This document shows, one piece after another, positions 1 to 9,338 of a stretch of DNA of 64,000 nucleotides. The DNA comes from Micromonospora sp. WMMA1947 (GTDB taxonomy: Bacteria; Actinomycetota; Actinomycetes; Mycobacteriales; Micromonosporaceae). The notes beneath the pieces are model-generated. The model was given only the letters and a program-made list of their open reading frames with translations. It was not told the DNA's origin and ran no database searches. The first letter of the stretch is position 1. Each line of letters begins with the position of its first letter. A program made the translations under genes and the position numbers. The DNA lies in contig NZ_CP114909.1 in NCBI RefSeq assembly GCF_027497355.1, forward strand, positions 310,001-374,000, written 5' to 3'.

Positions 1-2
1 CC

Positions 3-995
3 GCCGGCTTCGCCGTGACCGAGCTGGTGCCCTCCTGGACCGCCGACGCCCCACCCGGGTGCTGGCTGCGGATCGAGCTGCGCGGCTGGGGCGACGGTAC
101 GGCCACCACCGGCTGGTACGAGCTGGGCCACTGGGCCGCCGACGACAGCACGGTGCACCGCGCCTCCGTACCCGGGCAGGAGGACGACCGGGCGCGGGTC
201 GCCGGCGACACGCTGCGGGTGACCGGGACGACGGTGACCGGCTGGCAGGTCCGGGTGACCCTGTTGCGCCGGCTCGACGCGCCCGCCGGTCCGGTGCTGC
301 GCACCGTGGGTGTGGTCGCCTCCACCGACCCGCCCGCCACCGGCGCGGACGCCGACGACACGCTTCGGCCGGGCGCCGCGTGGGGACGGGTGCTGGACGT
401 GCCGCGCTACGCGCAGCGACTGCACGCCGCCGCCGGGGAGACCCGCTGGGGTGGCGGTGGCGACTCCTGGTGCAGCCCCACCTGCGTGGCGATGGTGCTC
501 GACTTCTGGGGTGCCGGTCCCGCTCCCGACCGGTACGCCTGGGTGGCGCCGCCCGGCCCTCGCCCGCAGGTGGTCCACGCGGCCCGGCACTGCTACGACC
601 ACGCCTACGGCGGGCCCGGCAACTGGCCGTTCAACACCGCCTACGCGGCGACGCACGGGGTGGACGCCCTCGTCACCCGGCTGCGCTCGCTGGCCGAGGC
701 GGAACGGTTCGTGGCCGCCGGCATCCCGCTGATCGTCTCGGCCGCGTTCACCGCCGGCCAGGTGCCCGGCCTGGACTACGACACCCGGGGACATCTCATG
801 GTGCTGGCCGGCTTCACCGCCGGCGGCGACCCGGTGCTGAACGACCCGTACGCCCCGGACGACGAGCGGGTGCGCCGCACCGTGCCGCGCGCGCCGTTCG
901 AGAACGCCTGGCAGGCGGGCAGCGGCGGGATCGCGTACGTGCTGCGGCCGGAGTCGACGCCGCTGCCGCCACCTCCCGCGCAGGCCAACTGGTGA
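3..995 (+). CDS. C39-family (papain-like) peptidase, 5' end outside the window
   Basis: Open from the first in-frame codon at position 3, so the true start is probably upstream; GTG at 15 is the first start visible here. Numbered from that GTG, the C-terminal half (about 125-315) resembles Peptidase_C39_2 domains: a Cys in SWCSPTC (Cys153), a His in RGHLMVLAGF (His260) and an Asp in LNDPY (Asp277) match the usual Cys-His-Asp triad. Residues 15-105 look like a beta-rich N-terminal domain of unknown role. Known members are thiol peptidases or peptidase-like proteins, often exported; no signal peptide can be judged here because the N-terminus is missing. It ends in TGA directly abutting the stop of the convergent propeller gene. 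Family fairly sure; substrate unknown. Confidence 0.75.
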   Translation, partial: AGFAVTELVPSWTADAPPGCWLRIELRGWGDGTATTGWYELGHWAADDSTVHRASVPGQEDDRARVAGDTLRVTGTTVTGWQVRVTLLRRLDAPAGPVLRTVGVVASTDPPATGADADDTLRPGAAWGRVLDVPRYAQRLHAAAGETRWGGGGDSWCSPTCVAMVLDFWGAGPAPDRYAWVAPPGPRPQVVHAARHCYDHAYGGPGNWPFNTAYAATHGVDALVTRLRSLAEAERFVAAGIPLIVSAAFTAGQVPGLDYDTRGHLMVLAGFTAGGDPVLNDPYAPDDERVRRTVPRAPFENAWQAGSGGIAYVLRPESTPLPPPPAQANW

Positions 996-2288
996 TCATC
1001 TGCCGACCGGCCAGATCGCCATGCCGCCGGTCGGACGCAGGCACACCAGTTCCGTACCCGTGTCGGCGCACTCGGACCACGCGCCGGGCAGGATCCCCCG
1101 GATCCACACCTGCCCGGCCGCCACGTCCAGCGCGCCGACGAGCGTGCGATCCTCGGTGAGCGTGCGCAGGCCGAGCAGCGGCCCGGACGGGAGGTCGCTG
1201 CCGGAGACGCGCCAGCGGCCCAGCCGGGCCAGCACGCGGCCGGTCGGCGGGTCCAGCGCCGACAGTTCCAGCTCCTCCCCTACGCCGCGTTCGGCGGCGA
1301 TGAGCCGGTCGCCGACCGGTCCCATCCCCAGCCAGCGCTCGTCGGTCCAGGCCGGGCGGCCGGTGGCCGGGTCGAGGGCCTGGGCGCCGCCCACCTGGTC
1401 GCGCAGGCACACCATCCCGGCGCAGTCGGCGAACCAGAGCCCGGCGCGGGAGCCGACCGGCAGGCTCCACCGCTCGTCGAGCCGGTCCAGGCCGTACCCG
1501 GTGACCGTGCCCCGGGCGTCCTCGACCAGCAGGAGGTCGGCCACGACCTGCGCGTACCGGTAGGCGGCGCGATCGGCTGCGGGCGCCACCCGGCCGGTGT
1601 GCGCGACCGTGCCGGAGTCCGCGTCGTACACGGTCACCCGGCCCTGCGGGGTGACCAGCACGAGCTGCGTGACCCCGTGGTCGTCGCGGCGGTACCCCAC
1701 CTCCTGACCCGGCACGCGCAACGTCCACCGCACCGCGCCGGAGGCCGGGTCCACGGCCCGCACGGTGCCCGCACCGGGCGGGCGGGGGTTCTCCAGCAGC
1801 AGCCCGCCCGATGCGGTCCGGACCGGGTAGCCGGGATGCCGCCAGCGCAGCGTGCCGGTGACCGGGTCGAGCATGGCCGACACGGAGTCGCCGTCCCCGG
1901 CCGGGCTGCTCGTCACCAGCAGTCCCCCGGCCACTGCGGTGAGGCCGAGCACGTGGTCGCCGTCGGTCAGGGCGAACCGCCACGCCGGTTCCCCACCGGG
2001 CAGCCGGTACGCGGCGACCACCCGGCCACCCCGGCCGATCGCGCCCGGGCCGTCGGCCACCACCACCCGATCCGCCAGGACCACGAACGCCGCGCCCTGC
2101 GGGGCGGGCAGCCGGACCGGCTCGGGCCGTCGCGGCGGCCCGGCAGCAGCGGTGACCACGAGCAGCACCAGGCAGCCGAGCAGCGCCACCCGCGCCGTGG
2201 GGCCGGGCGGCCGGCGGGGCGGCGCGGGGGCCGGCTCGTCGGCGGACTCGCCGTGCCGCATCTCCCCCAGTTCGATCACCGGGCTCAC
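996..2288 (-). CDS. One-helix membrane protein with PQQ-like beta-propeller (copy 2)
   Basis: 430 aa. A short cytoplasmic N-terminus with the motif VIELGEMR, one hydrophobic helix at about residues 33-49, then a long outer domain made of repeats such as GTLRWRHPG and GAVRWTLRVPG. These A-x-W-type strands are typical of PQQ/WD-like propellers that act as binding platforms; none of the cofactor-site residues of quinoprotein dehydrogenases can be assigned. Its GTG start overlaps the stop of the upstream paralogue by four bases (GTGA), so the two are translationally coupled. Probably a protein- or ligand-binding envelope protein; function unknown. Confidence 0.75.
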   Translation of the reverse strand: MSPVIELGEMRHGESADEPAPAPPRRPPGPTARVALLGCLVLLVVTAAAGPPRRPEPVRLPAPQGAAFVVLADRVVVADGPGAIGRGGRVVAAYRLPGGEPAWRFALTDGDHVLGLTAVAGGLLVTSSPAGDGDSVSAMLDPVTGTLRWRHPGYPVRTASGGLLLENPRPPGAGTVRAVDPASGAVRWTLRVPGQEVGYRRDDHGVTQLVLVTPQGRVTVYDADSGTVAHTGRVAPAADRAAYRYAQVVADLLLVEDARGTVTGYGLDRLDERWSLPVGSRAGLWFADCAGMVCLRDQVGGAQALDPATGRPAWTDERWLGMGPVGDRLIAAERGVGEELELSALDPPTGRVLARLGRWRVSGSDLPSGPLLGLRTLTEDRTLVGALDVAAGQVWIRGILPGAWSECADTGTELVCLRPTGGMAIWPVGR

Positions 2289-3547
2289 GTCAGCCGCCGC
2301 ACCATGTAGTCGCCGCCAGGCCGCCGGCAGACCAGCACTGTCACACCGGTGGTGCAGCCGGTGCCGGTGAACGTGCCCCGGGTCGAGGGCGGATCACCGG
2401 ACAGGTTCAGATCGGCCAGGAGTTGCCGGCCGCCGCCCAGCGGGCGTGTCGCCAACAGCGGGCCGCCGGACTCGTGCTGCGGGACCAGGGTCCAGCCGCT
2501 GAGGTCAGCGATCAGTCGCCCGTCCTGCTGGTCGAGCACCGCCAGGCCGGCGTCGAGGTCGGTGTCGGGGACGCCGACGAGCAGCCGGCCGCCGCGCTCC
2601 GCCGACACGCCCGCCCACCGGTCCACGCTCCAGCGCACGGCGCCGCTCGCCGGGTCGAGCGCGGTCATCCCGCCGGCCAGCCCGACGGCGCAGAGCAGGG
2701 CGCCACAGCTCTCGACGTGGCCGACGAGCTTCCGCGCGACGGTCCAGCGCGGCCGGAGGGTGTCCAGGTCGTACGCCTCGATGGCGCCGTCGCCGTCGCG
2801 GAACTCCAGCAGCAGTCCGCGGGCGATCTGCAACCGGCGTGGCCCGGGCCGTGGTACCGGGTGCAGGTCCCGGGCAACCAGTCGCGCGCCGGTGCGGCCG
2901 TCCACGACCACCGTCTGCCCGGTCGCCGGGGACAACACCATGCGTACCGGCCCGGTCGGCTCGAAGTCGAAACCCAGCGCGCCCGTCATCTGCGCCGTCC
3001 ACACCGTACGGCCGTCGGCCGGGTCCACCTCCATGATCGACGTACTGGTGTCGGAGACGGCCGACTGCATCAGCAGCACCCGGCCCACCGCGAACGCGAT
3101 CCCGGGCCGGCGCCAGACGTCCGCGCCGGTGACCGCGTCGTAGGTGACCGTCTGCCAGTCCGTGTCGTCGACGCTCCGGCCGGCCACGATCACCCGGCCG
3201 TCCTGCTCCCACACCGACACGACGGTGCCGGAACCGGGCAGCGGGCTGCGCCACCGCTCCCGGCCGTCCCGGTACGCGACGACTTCCCGCCCGCCGCCGG
3301 CGCTCCCGCGATCCGGCCGCACCACGTACACCGCGTCGCCGGAGGCGAACACGGCCGATCCCAGCCCGCCGGGCAGTGTCCACTCGACCGGAGATCGCGG
3401 CGGCGCCGCGGCGGTGAGCGTGAGCAACGCCACCAGCAGCACCACCAGGACGCGGAACGGCCGTCCGACGGCGCGCGGAGGGCGGGGCGCCGGACCTGGC
3501 GGTGCCTCGTCGCGCAGCTCCCCCAGATCGATGACGGTCACGACCAT
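2285..3547 (-). CDS. One-helix membrane protein with PQQ-like beta-propeller (copy 1)
   Basis: 420 aa from ATG at 3547, chosen because a purine-rich GGGAGAGGG lies just upstream and because the N-terminus MVVTVIDLGELRDE then lines up with its downstream paralogue; the frame is open further upstream but that part is low-complexity shadow. Architecture matches the neighbour: cytoplasmic VIDLGELR motif, a transmembrane helix at about residues 30-50, then repeats such as GRERWRSPL, GADVWRRPG and GAVRWSVDRW forming a predicted propeller. First gene of a two-gene operon with the 996-2288 paralogue, divergent from the polytopic membrane protein at 3621. Function unknown. Confidence 0.75.
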   Translation of the reverse strand: MVVTVIDLGELRDEAPPGPAPRPPRAVGRPFRVLVVLLVALLTLTAAAPPRSPVEWTLPGGLGSAVFASGDAVYVVRPDRGSAGGGREVVAYRDGRERWRSPLPGSGTVVSVWEQDGRVIVAGRSVDDTDWQTVTYDAVTGADVWRRPGIAFAVGRVLLMQSAVSDTSTSIMEVDPADGRTVWTAQMTGALGFDFEPTGPVRMVLSPATGQTVVVDGRTGARLVARDLHPVPRPGPRRLQIARGLLLEFRDGDGAIEAYDLDTLRPRWTVARKLVGHVESCGALLCAVGLAGGMTALDPASGAVRWSVDRWAGVSAERGGRLLVGVPDTDLDAGLAVLDQQDGRLIADLSGWTLVPQHESGGPLLATRPLGGGRQLLADLNLSGDPPSTRGTFTGTGCTTGVTVLVCRRPGGDYMVRRLT

Positions 3548-3606
3548 CCCTCTCCCGCGCGCCGAGCCGCCGCCCGACCGTGACCGGCCGTGTGACGAAC
3601 CGCCTG

Positions 3607-3612
3607 TACGAT
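3607..3612 (+). promoter_or_regulatory. -10-like hexamer TACGAT for a leaderless transcript
   Basis: TACGAT fits the actinobacterial TANNNT -10 pattern and ends 8 nt before the GTG at 3621, so transcription would begin at or next to the start codon. No Shine-Dalgarno sequence precedes the GTG and no good -35 is visible. Confidence 0.4.
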
Positions 3613-3620
3613 GGCGCGTC

Positions 3621-5504
3621 GTGGCCGTGCCCGTGGTGGACCCCTCGTTGAACCCCTCGTCCGTCGAGGCGGACGCCGTCGTGGCCGACCCGCCACGCCG
3701 CGCCCGTCGCCGGCCGGCCCGCGCCGACGTGCTGGCCATCGGAGCCTATGTGTTGCTCGGCGTTCTCGTCTGCCTCAACTACTGGGGCGACGTCGAGAAC
3801 CGGGTCTCCTCGCACCTGCCCACCGACCACAGCTGGTTCGAGTGGCTGTTCGCGCACGGCGCGTACTCGGTGCAGCACCTGGAGAACCCGCTCTTCACCA
3901 CCCGGCAGAACGCGCCGGACGGGGTGAACATGATGGCGAACACCTCGCTGCTCGGGGTGACGCTGCCGCTGGCGCCGCTGACGCTACTGCTCGGCCCGCA
4001 GGTGATGTACGCGCTCTACCTGGGCGCCGCGCTGTCCGCCACCGCCGCCACGTCGTACTGGGTGCTGTCCCGGCACCTGGTCCGGTCCCGGGCCGGGGCG
4101 TTCGTCGGCGGCGCGTTCCTCGGTTTCGCGCCGGGCATCGTGCACCACGCCAACGGTCAGCCCAACTTCGTGTCGAACTTCCTGCTGCCGCTGATCGTGG
4201 CCCGGGTGCTGCGGCTGGGCGAGCCGGGCCGCTGGCGGCGCAACGGGCTGGCGCTCGGGTTGCTGGTGGCGTACCAGATCTTCATCAACGAGGAGATGCT
4301 GCTGCTCACCGCGCTGGCCTGCCTGGTCGTCGTGGTGGCGTACGCGGTGCAGCGGCCCCGCGCGGCCCGCGAACGCGCCGGGTCGTTCCTGGCCGCGCTC
4401 GGTCTCGGCGGCGGCCTGGCGCTGCTGCTGACCGCGTACCCGATCTGGTTCCAGTTCAACGGCCCGCAGTCCTACCGCGGGTTGCAGGGCGGCGTCTTCC
4501 ACAACTGGGGCGAGGACCTGGTCGCCTTCGTCACGTTCGCCCGGGACACGATCGCCGGCGACGAGGCGGTGGAGAAGACCATCGGGCTGACCGAGCAGAA
4601 CACCTGGTTCGGCTGGCCGCTGGTGCTGGTGGCGCTGGCCGCGCTGGTGCTGCTGGTCCGCCGGTCGGTGCCGGCACGGATCCTGGCCGTGCTGGTGGTG
4701 CTGTTCACGATCGCCTCGATCGGCCCGGTCGTCCGGTTCAACGGCGCGGAGACCGACATCGACGGCCCGTGGGCGTACGTGCCGGACGACCTGCCGCTGG
4801 TCGAGATGATGATGCCGACGCGGTTGAGCCTGGTCGTGGTGGCCGCCGTCGGTGTCCTGCTCGCCCTGGCGTGGGACACGCTCGCCGGTGCCGGTCGCCC
4901 GCCGGTGCCCGCCCCCCGCGCCGGCGACGACGACGGCGCGGCCGACGGCCACGACGGGACGGACCCGCGCGAGCGGCGCCGCAGGGTGCTTCGCCTGGCC
5001 GGGCTCGTCGCCATCGCCGCCGCCGTGGTTCCGCTGATCCCGCGTCCGCTGCCGGCAGAGCGGATCGACCCGCCGCCGCACTTCATCACCGCGGGCGGCT
5101 GGCGGCCGTACGTGCCGGAGGGCCGCACGCTCGTGCCGGTGCCCATTCCGAGCAACGTGCACGGGCTGCACACGCTGCGCTGGAGCGCGCTGACCGGGCA
5201 CGAGTTCCCGATCCCGGGCGGCTACTTCATCGGCCCGAACGAGCGCGGCGAGGGCGTCTTCGGCGCCCCGAACCGCCCCACCAGCACGCTCATCTACTCC
5301 ACGATGGACGCCAACGTGGTACCGGAGATCACCGAGGAGAACCGCCGCCAGGCCGTGGAGGACCTGCGCTTCTGGCGGGCCTCGGTGGTGGTGCTCGGGT
5401 CCGGCCCGCGCGAGGCCGTGCTGCGCGACCTGATGGCCGAGCTGCTCGGCCCGCCGCAGCGGGTCGACGACGTGTGGATCTGGGACGTCCGCGACCGGGT
5501 GTGA
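3621..5504 (+). CDS. Polytopic membrane protein, GT-C glycosyltransferase-like (paralogue 1 of 3)
   Basis: 627 aa from GTG at 3621 (start chosen from the leaderless promoter pattern and the paralogues' N-termini). Roughly ten or more hydrophobic helices, then a soluble C-terminal part from about residue 480. Motifs shared with the two paralogues that follow: DGVNMMANTS after the first helix, INEEMLL in a mid helix, EQNTWFGWPL in an outer loop, GGYFIGP and a terminal VWIWDVR. The topology and an early acidic outer loop recall GT-C enzymes that use lipid-linked sugars, but no family assignment is possible by eye. Its start is divergent from the propeller pair at 73 bp; its 3' end converges with paralogue 2 at 10 bp. 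Role inferred only: envelope glycan or lipid modification. Confidence 0.65.
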   Translation: MAVPVVDPSLNPSSVEADAVVADPPRRARRRPARADVLAIGAYVLLGVLVCLNYWGDVENRVSSHLPTDHSWFEWLFAHGAYSVQHLENPLFTTRQNAPDGVNMMANTSLLGVTLPLAPLTLLLGPQVMYALYLGAALSATAATSYWVLSRHLVRSRAGAFVGGAFLGFAPGIVHHANGQPNFVSNFLLPLIVARVLRLGEPGRWRRNGLALGLLVAYQIFINEEMLLLTALACLVVVVAYAVQRPRAARERAGSFLAALGLGGGLALLLTAYPIWFQFNGPQSYRGLQGGVFHNWGEDLVAFVTFARDTIAGDEAVEKTIGLTEQNTWFGWPLVLVALAALVLLVRRSVPARILAVLVVLFTIASIGPVVRFNGAETDIDGPWAYVPDDLPLVEMMMPTRLSLVVVAAVGVLLALAWDTLAGAGRPPVPAPRAGDDDGAADGHDGTDPRERRRRVLRLAGLVAIAAAVVPLIPRPLPAERIDPPPHFITAGGWRPYVPEGRTLVPVPIPSNVHGLHTLRWSALTGHEFPIPGGYFIGPNERGEGVFGAPNRPTSTLIYSTMDANVVPEITEENRRQAVEDLRFWRASVVVLGSGPREAVLRDLMAELLGPPQRVDDVWIWDVRDRV

Positions 5505-5514
5505 GTCCGCCGGG

Positions 5515-7299
5515 TCAGCCGACGAGCGGGCGGACGTCCCACAGATACCCGCCCGGCACGTCCCGGCCGGGCCCGACGAGCGAGTCCACTGTGGCGCGTA
5601 CCGGGTCGCCGGGTGACGAGTCGGCCTGCACCAGCGCCGCCGCCCGCCAGTGCCGCAGGTCGTCGACCGCCTGCCGGCGTTCCGTCTCGCCGACCGGCGG
5701 CACCCGGCCGGTCTCGGCAGCCCGGCGCAGCAGCAGCGACGTGGGCCGGTCCGGCGCGCCCCAGCGGGCGGCCGGGTCGTCCGCCGAGCGCGGGCCGATG
5801 AAGTAGCCGCCCGGCGCGTCGAACGCGAGCGCGGTGCGCGCCGACCAGAACATGGCCGGGCTGACCGCCGCCCCGGTCACCGGCGGCACCGGCACCAGCG
5901 TCCGGCCCGCCGGCACGTACTCCCGCCAGCCGCCGCCGGACACCACGGCCGGGACCGGCGCGACCGGCACCGTGCGGATCGGCGTCGGCGCCAGCGGCAG
6001 CAGCGCCGCGGCGACCGCGCCGGCCCACGGCGCCCAGGTACGGACGCCGCCGCGCCGGACCCGGTCCAGCGCCAGCGCCAGCAGCACCCCGAGCACGGGT
6101 ACGCAGACCAGCGCGAAGCGTGCCGGCACCACCAGGTCCAGCAGCGGCACCCCGGCGAGCAGGCGGTACGGGCCGGGCAGCCCGGTGTCGTGCCGGTTCA
6201 CCACCATCGGGGAACCGAGCGACAGCAGCGCGAACAGCAGGCCGCACGCGGCGAGCGCGCGCACCAGCGGCCGCCGCCACAGCCGCACCACCACGAGTAC
6301 GGCCAGCAGCGGCAGGAACGGGCCGAAGAACGAGTTCTGCTCGGTCGGGTTCGGCGACAGCAGCCCGGCGCGGCGGGCGTCCCCGGCGACGCTCTGCCGG
6401 GCGGTGGTGACGAACGAGACCACGTCCAGCCGGTAGCCCTCGGTGTGGAACGGCATCCCCCGGTAGTGGCCCGGCCCGGCGAACTGGAACCACAGCGGGT
6501 ACGCCAGCAGCACGCCCGCCACCAGCGCGCCGATGCCCAGCCGGCGGGCCACCACCGGTGCCAGCCGGCGCGCGGCGGCCCGGTCGGCGAGCGCGTACGC
6601 CCCGGCGAACACCCCGGCGGCCAGCGCCAGGAAGACCAGCACCTCCTCGCCGAGGAACACCTGGTACGCGACGGCGAGCCCGAGCAGCACGCCGTCGCGC
6701 CGGATCCGGCCGGTGGCCGGGCGGAACACCAGCGCGAGGATCACCGGCACCAGGAACTGGGCGGCCATGTGCAGGTGCGCCCCGGCCTGCGCCACCATGC
6801 CCGGGGCGAAGCCGCAGAACAGGCCGCCCACCGCGGCGGCGGCCCGGGAGCGGACCAGCCGGCGGGCGAGCAGCGCGTACCAGGCGGTGGCGGTGCCGGC
6901 GAGGCTGAGCGTCACGGCGACCAGGAAGGCCGCCTGGGAGCCGAAGACGACGGTGACCGGGGTGAGCGGCACGCCCAGCCCGAGGACCGAGGTGTTCGCC
7001 ATCAGGTTCACCTCGTCCGGGGCGTTCAGCGCGCCGCTCCAGAGCGGATTCTCGCCGCCGGTCACCGCGCGGGCGGCCCGGGCCAGCATCCACTCGAACA
7101 GCATCTGGTCGCCGGCCTGGTGGAACAGCCGTTCCGGCCGGCGCCACTGGCCGGTGGTGAGCAGGACGGCGAGACCGAGGTAGCCGCCCACCACGAGCAC
7201 GTCGGCCGGGCGGGGCCGGCGGCGTCGGGGCGCGGGGGCGGGGACCGCCGGTTCGGTCAGGCGGACCGGCTGGTCAGTTTCCGCACGTCCCACAGCCAC
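5515..7299 (-). CDS. Polytopic membrane protein, GT-C-like (paralogue 2 of 3)
   Basis: 594 aa from GTG at 7299; a second GTG at 7293 is an alternative. Multi-helix protein with the family motifs DEVNLMANTS, GEEVLVF, EQNSFFGPFL, GGYFIGP and a terminal YLWDVR. Its start lies 43 bp inside the 3' end of paralogue 3, so the two are probably co-transcribed and translationally coupled. The N-terminal 35 residues are Pro/Arg-rich and cytoplasmic. Same inferred role as its neighbours; the catalytic residue and substrate are unknown. Confidence 0.65.
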   Translation of the reverse strand: MAVGRAETDQPVRLTEPAVPAPAPRRRRPRPADVLVVGGYLGLAVLLTTGQWRRPERLFHQAGDQMLFEWMLARAARAVTGGENPLWSGALNAPDEVNLMANTSVLGLGVPLTPVTVVFGSQAAFLVAVTLSLAGTATAWYALLARRLVRSRAAAAVGGLFCGFAPGMVAQAGAHLHMAAQFLVPVILALVFRPATGRIRRDGVLLGLAVAYQVFLGEEVLVFLALAAGVFAGAYALADRAAARRLAPVVARRLGIGALVAGVLLAYPLWFQFAGPGHYRGMPFHTEGYRLDVVSFVTTARQSVAGDARRAGLLSPNPTEQNSFFGPFLPLLAVLVVVRLWRRPLVRALAACGLLFALLSLGSPMVVNRHDTGLPGPYRLLAGVPLLDLVVPARFALVCVPVLGVLLALALDRVRRGGVRTWAPWAGAVAAALLPLAPTPIRTVPVAPVPAVVSGGGWREYVPAGRTLVPVPPVTGAAVSPAMFWSARTALAFDAPGGYFIGPRSADDPAARWGAPDRPTSLLLRRAAETGRVPPVGETERRQAVDDLRHWRAAALVQADSSPGDPVRATVDSLVGPGRDVPGGYLWDVRPLVG

Positions 7300-9182
7300 A
7301 CGTCCAGCTCCTGCCGTCCGGGGCCGACCAGCTGCTCCACGGTGCGGCGCAGCGGCTCGGCGTTCTGCTCGTCACGCGGCAGCACCACCACCGCCGCGTT
7401 CCAGTGCCGCAGTTCGTCCAGGTAGCGACGGCGCTGCCGGTCGTCCAGCTTCGGCGTGCGGCCGGTGGACGATACCTCCCGCAGCATCTCGCCGATGCCG
7501 CTGGGGCGTCCGCCGAAGCGCCCGGGGTCGCCGGTGACGCCGTTGCGGGGCGCGAGGAAGTAGCCGCCGGGGATCTTGAAGTCGAGGTTGGTGCTGGCCG
7601 CCCAGCGCATCGGGTCGGTGTTGCCCATCGCGGGCACCGGCACGGAGACCAGCGTCTGGTCCGGCCCGACGTACTTGCGCCACCGGTCGGCGGTGATGAA
7701 CTCCGGCACCGGCTCCCGCGTGGTCACCTGCAACGGCATCGGCGCGATCGGCAGCAGCGCGAGGACCAGGCCCGCGGCGGTGAGCTTGCGGGCGGTCCGC
7801 CGGTCCACGCCGCGCAGCGCCCAGGCGCGACGGACCGCGTACGCGAGCAGGATCGCCACCGTCACGCCGGTGATCAGGCCGAAGCGGGTCGGCACCACGG
7901 CGTCGAGCAGCGGCAGCCGTACCAGCCACTCCCACGGGCCGGTGGCGATCTCCCGGTCCCACCAGGAGATCCGCTCGCCGAGGGAGAGCACGGCGAAGAA
8001 CAGCCCGGTGGCGGCGAGCGCACGGACGATCACGTCCCGTCGCAGCCACACCACGATGCCCACGACGAGCAGCGACAGGCTCCAGCCGAAGAACGCGTTC
8101 TCCTCCGAGTAGTTCGGCGCCAAGTTGACGTTGGCGCGTTCGTTGCCGCCGAACGTGGGCGAGCCGGGCGCGAAGAACGCGGCGATGTCGTTGCCGTAGT
8201 CGCGCACCGCGTCGCTGAGCCCGTGGTACGCCATCGGCCCGGCGAACTGCACCCACAGCGGGTACGCCAGCAGCGCCCCGGCCAGCACCGCGCAGACCGC
8301 CAGCCCGGTGCCGAGCGGCCGCCAGGCGGTCGTCCACCGTTCACGCTGCTGCACCACCACGGCGATCAGGAACACACCCAGCGCGAGCGCGGTGAAGAGC
8401 AGGATCTCCTCGTTGATGAACGCCTGCGCGGTGACCAGCAGCGCCAGCAGCACGCCGTCGCGGACCGGCCGGGCCGAGCGGGTCAGCACCAGCACCCGCC
8501 ACACGATGAACGGCAGCAGGAACTGGCTGATGATGTTCGGATGCCAGTTGGCGTGCGACAGCATGGCCGGTGAGAACCCGCAGAACCAGGCCGCCGCCGC
8601 GGCGGCCGGCCGGTGCCGGATCAGGTGCCGCGACAGCACCCGGTACCAGGCGGCGGCGGTGCCGGCCAGGCCGAGCGTGACCAGCGTGACGAAGGAGACC
8701 GCCGGTCCGAACAGGAGGGTCACCGGCACCATCGGGATGCCCAGCGCCAGGATGGCGGTGTTCGCCATCAGGTTGACGCCGTCGGGGTAGTTGAACTGCT
8801 CGGTGAAGAACGGGAACTCGCCGTGCAGCACCACCCGCACCGAGTGGGCCAGGAAGAACTGCACCTGCGCCGGGTCGCTGCTGTAGAGCGCGGCGACCCG
8901 TCCGGCCGGGTCGACCCAGATGCCGCTGGTGACCCAGATCGCGGCGAGCAGGAATCCGCCGTACACCGTGAGGTCGATCCGGCGGCGGGTCCACCGCCAC
9001 CGGCGCGCGCGCCGCGCGCCCGGCGTGGCCGGCGCCTCCGGTTCGGCCGGCGCCTCCGGCGTGGTCGCCCGCTCCGGCGCGTCGGCGACGGTGAGCGGTG
9101 GTGGGTCCAGGGTGACGGCGCGGTGGCCCGTCGGGGCGGCGGCGGTCGGCGTCGAGGCGCCGCGGGTCTCGGCAGGCGTCAC
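7257..9182 (-). CDS. Polytopic membrane protein, GT-C-like (paralogue 3 of 3)
   Basis: 641 aa from GTG at 9182. A Pro/Ala-rich cytoplasmic tail of about 60 residues ending in an Arg-rich stretch precedes the first helix; then many hydrophobic helices and a soluble C-terminus. Family motifs: DGVNLMANTA, INEEILLF, SEENAFFGWSL, GGYFLAP and a terminal VWLWDVR. First gene of the pair with paralogue 2. A TAGACT hexamer lies 9 nt upstream of the GTG, with no ribosome binding site, suggesting a leaderless message. Function unknown beyond the GT-C-like appearance. Confidence 0.65.
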   Translation of the reverse strand: MTPAETRGASTPTAAAPTGHRAVTLDPPPLTVADAPERATTPEAPAEPEAPATPGARRARRWRWTRRRIDLTVYGGFLLAAIWVTSGIWVDPAGRVAALYSSDPAQVQFFLAHSVRVVLHGEFPFFTEQFNYPDGVNLMANTAILALGIPMVPVTLLFGPAVSFVTLVTLGLAGTAAAWYRVLSRHLIRHRPAAAAAAWFCGFSPAMLSHANWHPNIISQFLLPFIVWRVLVLTRSARPVRDGVLLALLVTAQAFINEEILLFTALALGVFLIAVVVQQRERWTTAWRPLGTGLAVCAVLAGALLAYPLWVQFAGPMAYHGLSDAVRDYGNDIAAFFAPGSPTFGGNERANVNLAPNYSEENAFFGWSLSLLVVGIVVWLRRDVIVRALAATGLFFAVLSLGERISWWDREIATGPWEWLVRLPLLDAVVPTRFGLITGVTVAILLAYAVRRAWALRGVDRRTARKLTAAGLVLALLPIAPMPLQVTTREPVPEFITADRWRKYVGPDQTLVSVPVPAMGNTDPMRWAASTNLDFKIPGGYFLAPRNGVTGDPGRFGGRPSGIGEMLREVSSTGRTPKLDDRQRRRYLDELRHWNAAVVVLPRDEQNAEPLRRTVEQLVGPGRQELDVWLWDVRKLTSRSA

Positions 9183-9191
9183 AGTCGGCGG

Positions 9192-9197
9192 AGTCTA
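9192..9197 (-). promoter_or_regulatory. -10-like hexamer TAGACT for a leaderless transcript
   Basis: On the minus strand TAGACT ends 9 nt before the GTG at 9182. It fits TANNNT; no Shine-Dalgarno follows it and no -35 is obvious. Confidence 0.35.
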
Positions 9198-9338
9198 CCG
9201 GAGCCGGATATTGATACCCGAATCGCCCGTCACGTTCCGCAGTGGCCGATCGGCCGAAAGGGTGAGCCGGGCGCGGCCGGGCGACCGGTCGTCTCGTACC
9301 ATGTGGGCTTCCGACCGACGACCGGCGAGGGGATCAGG

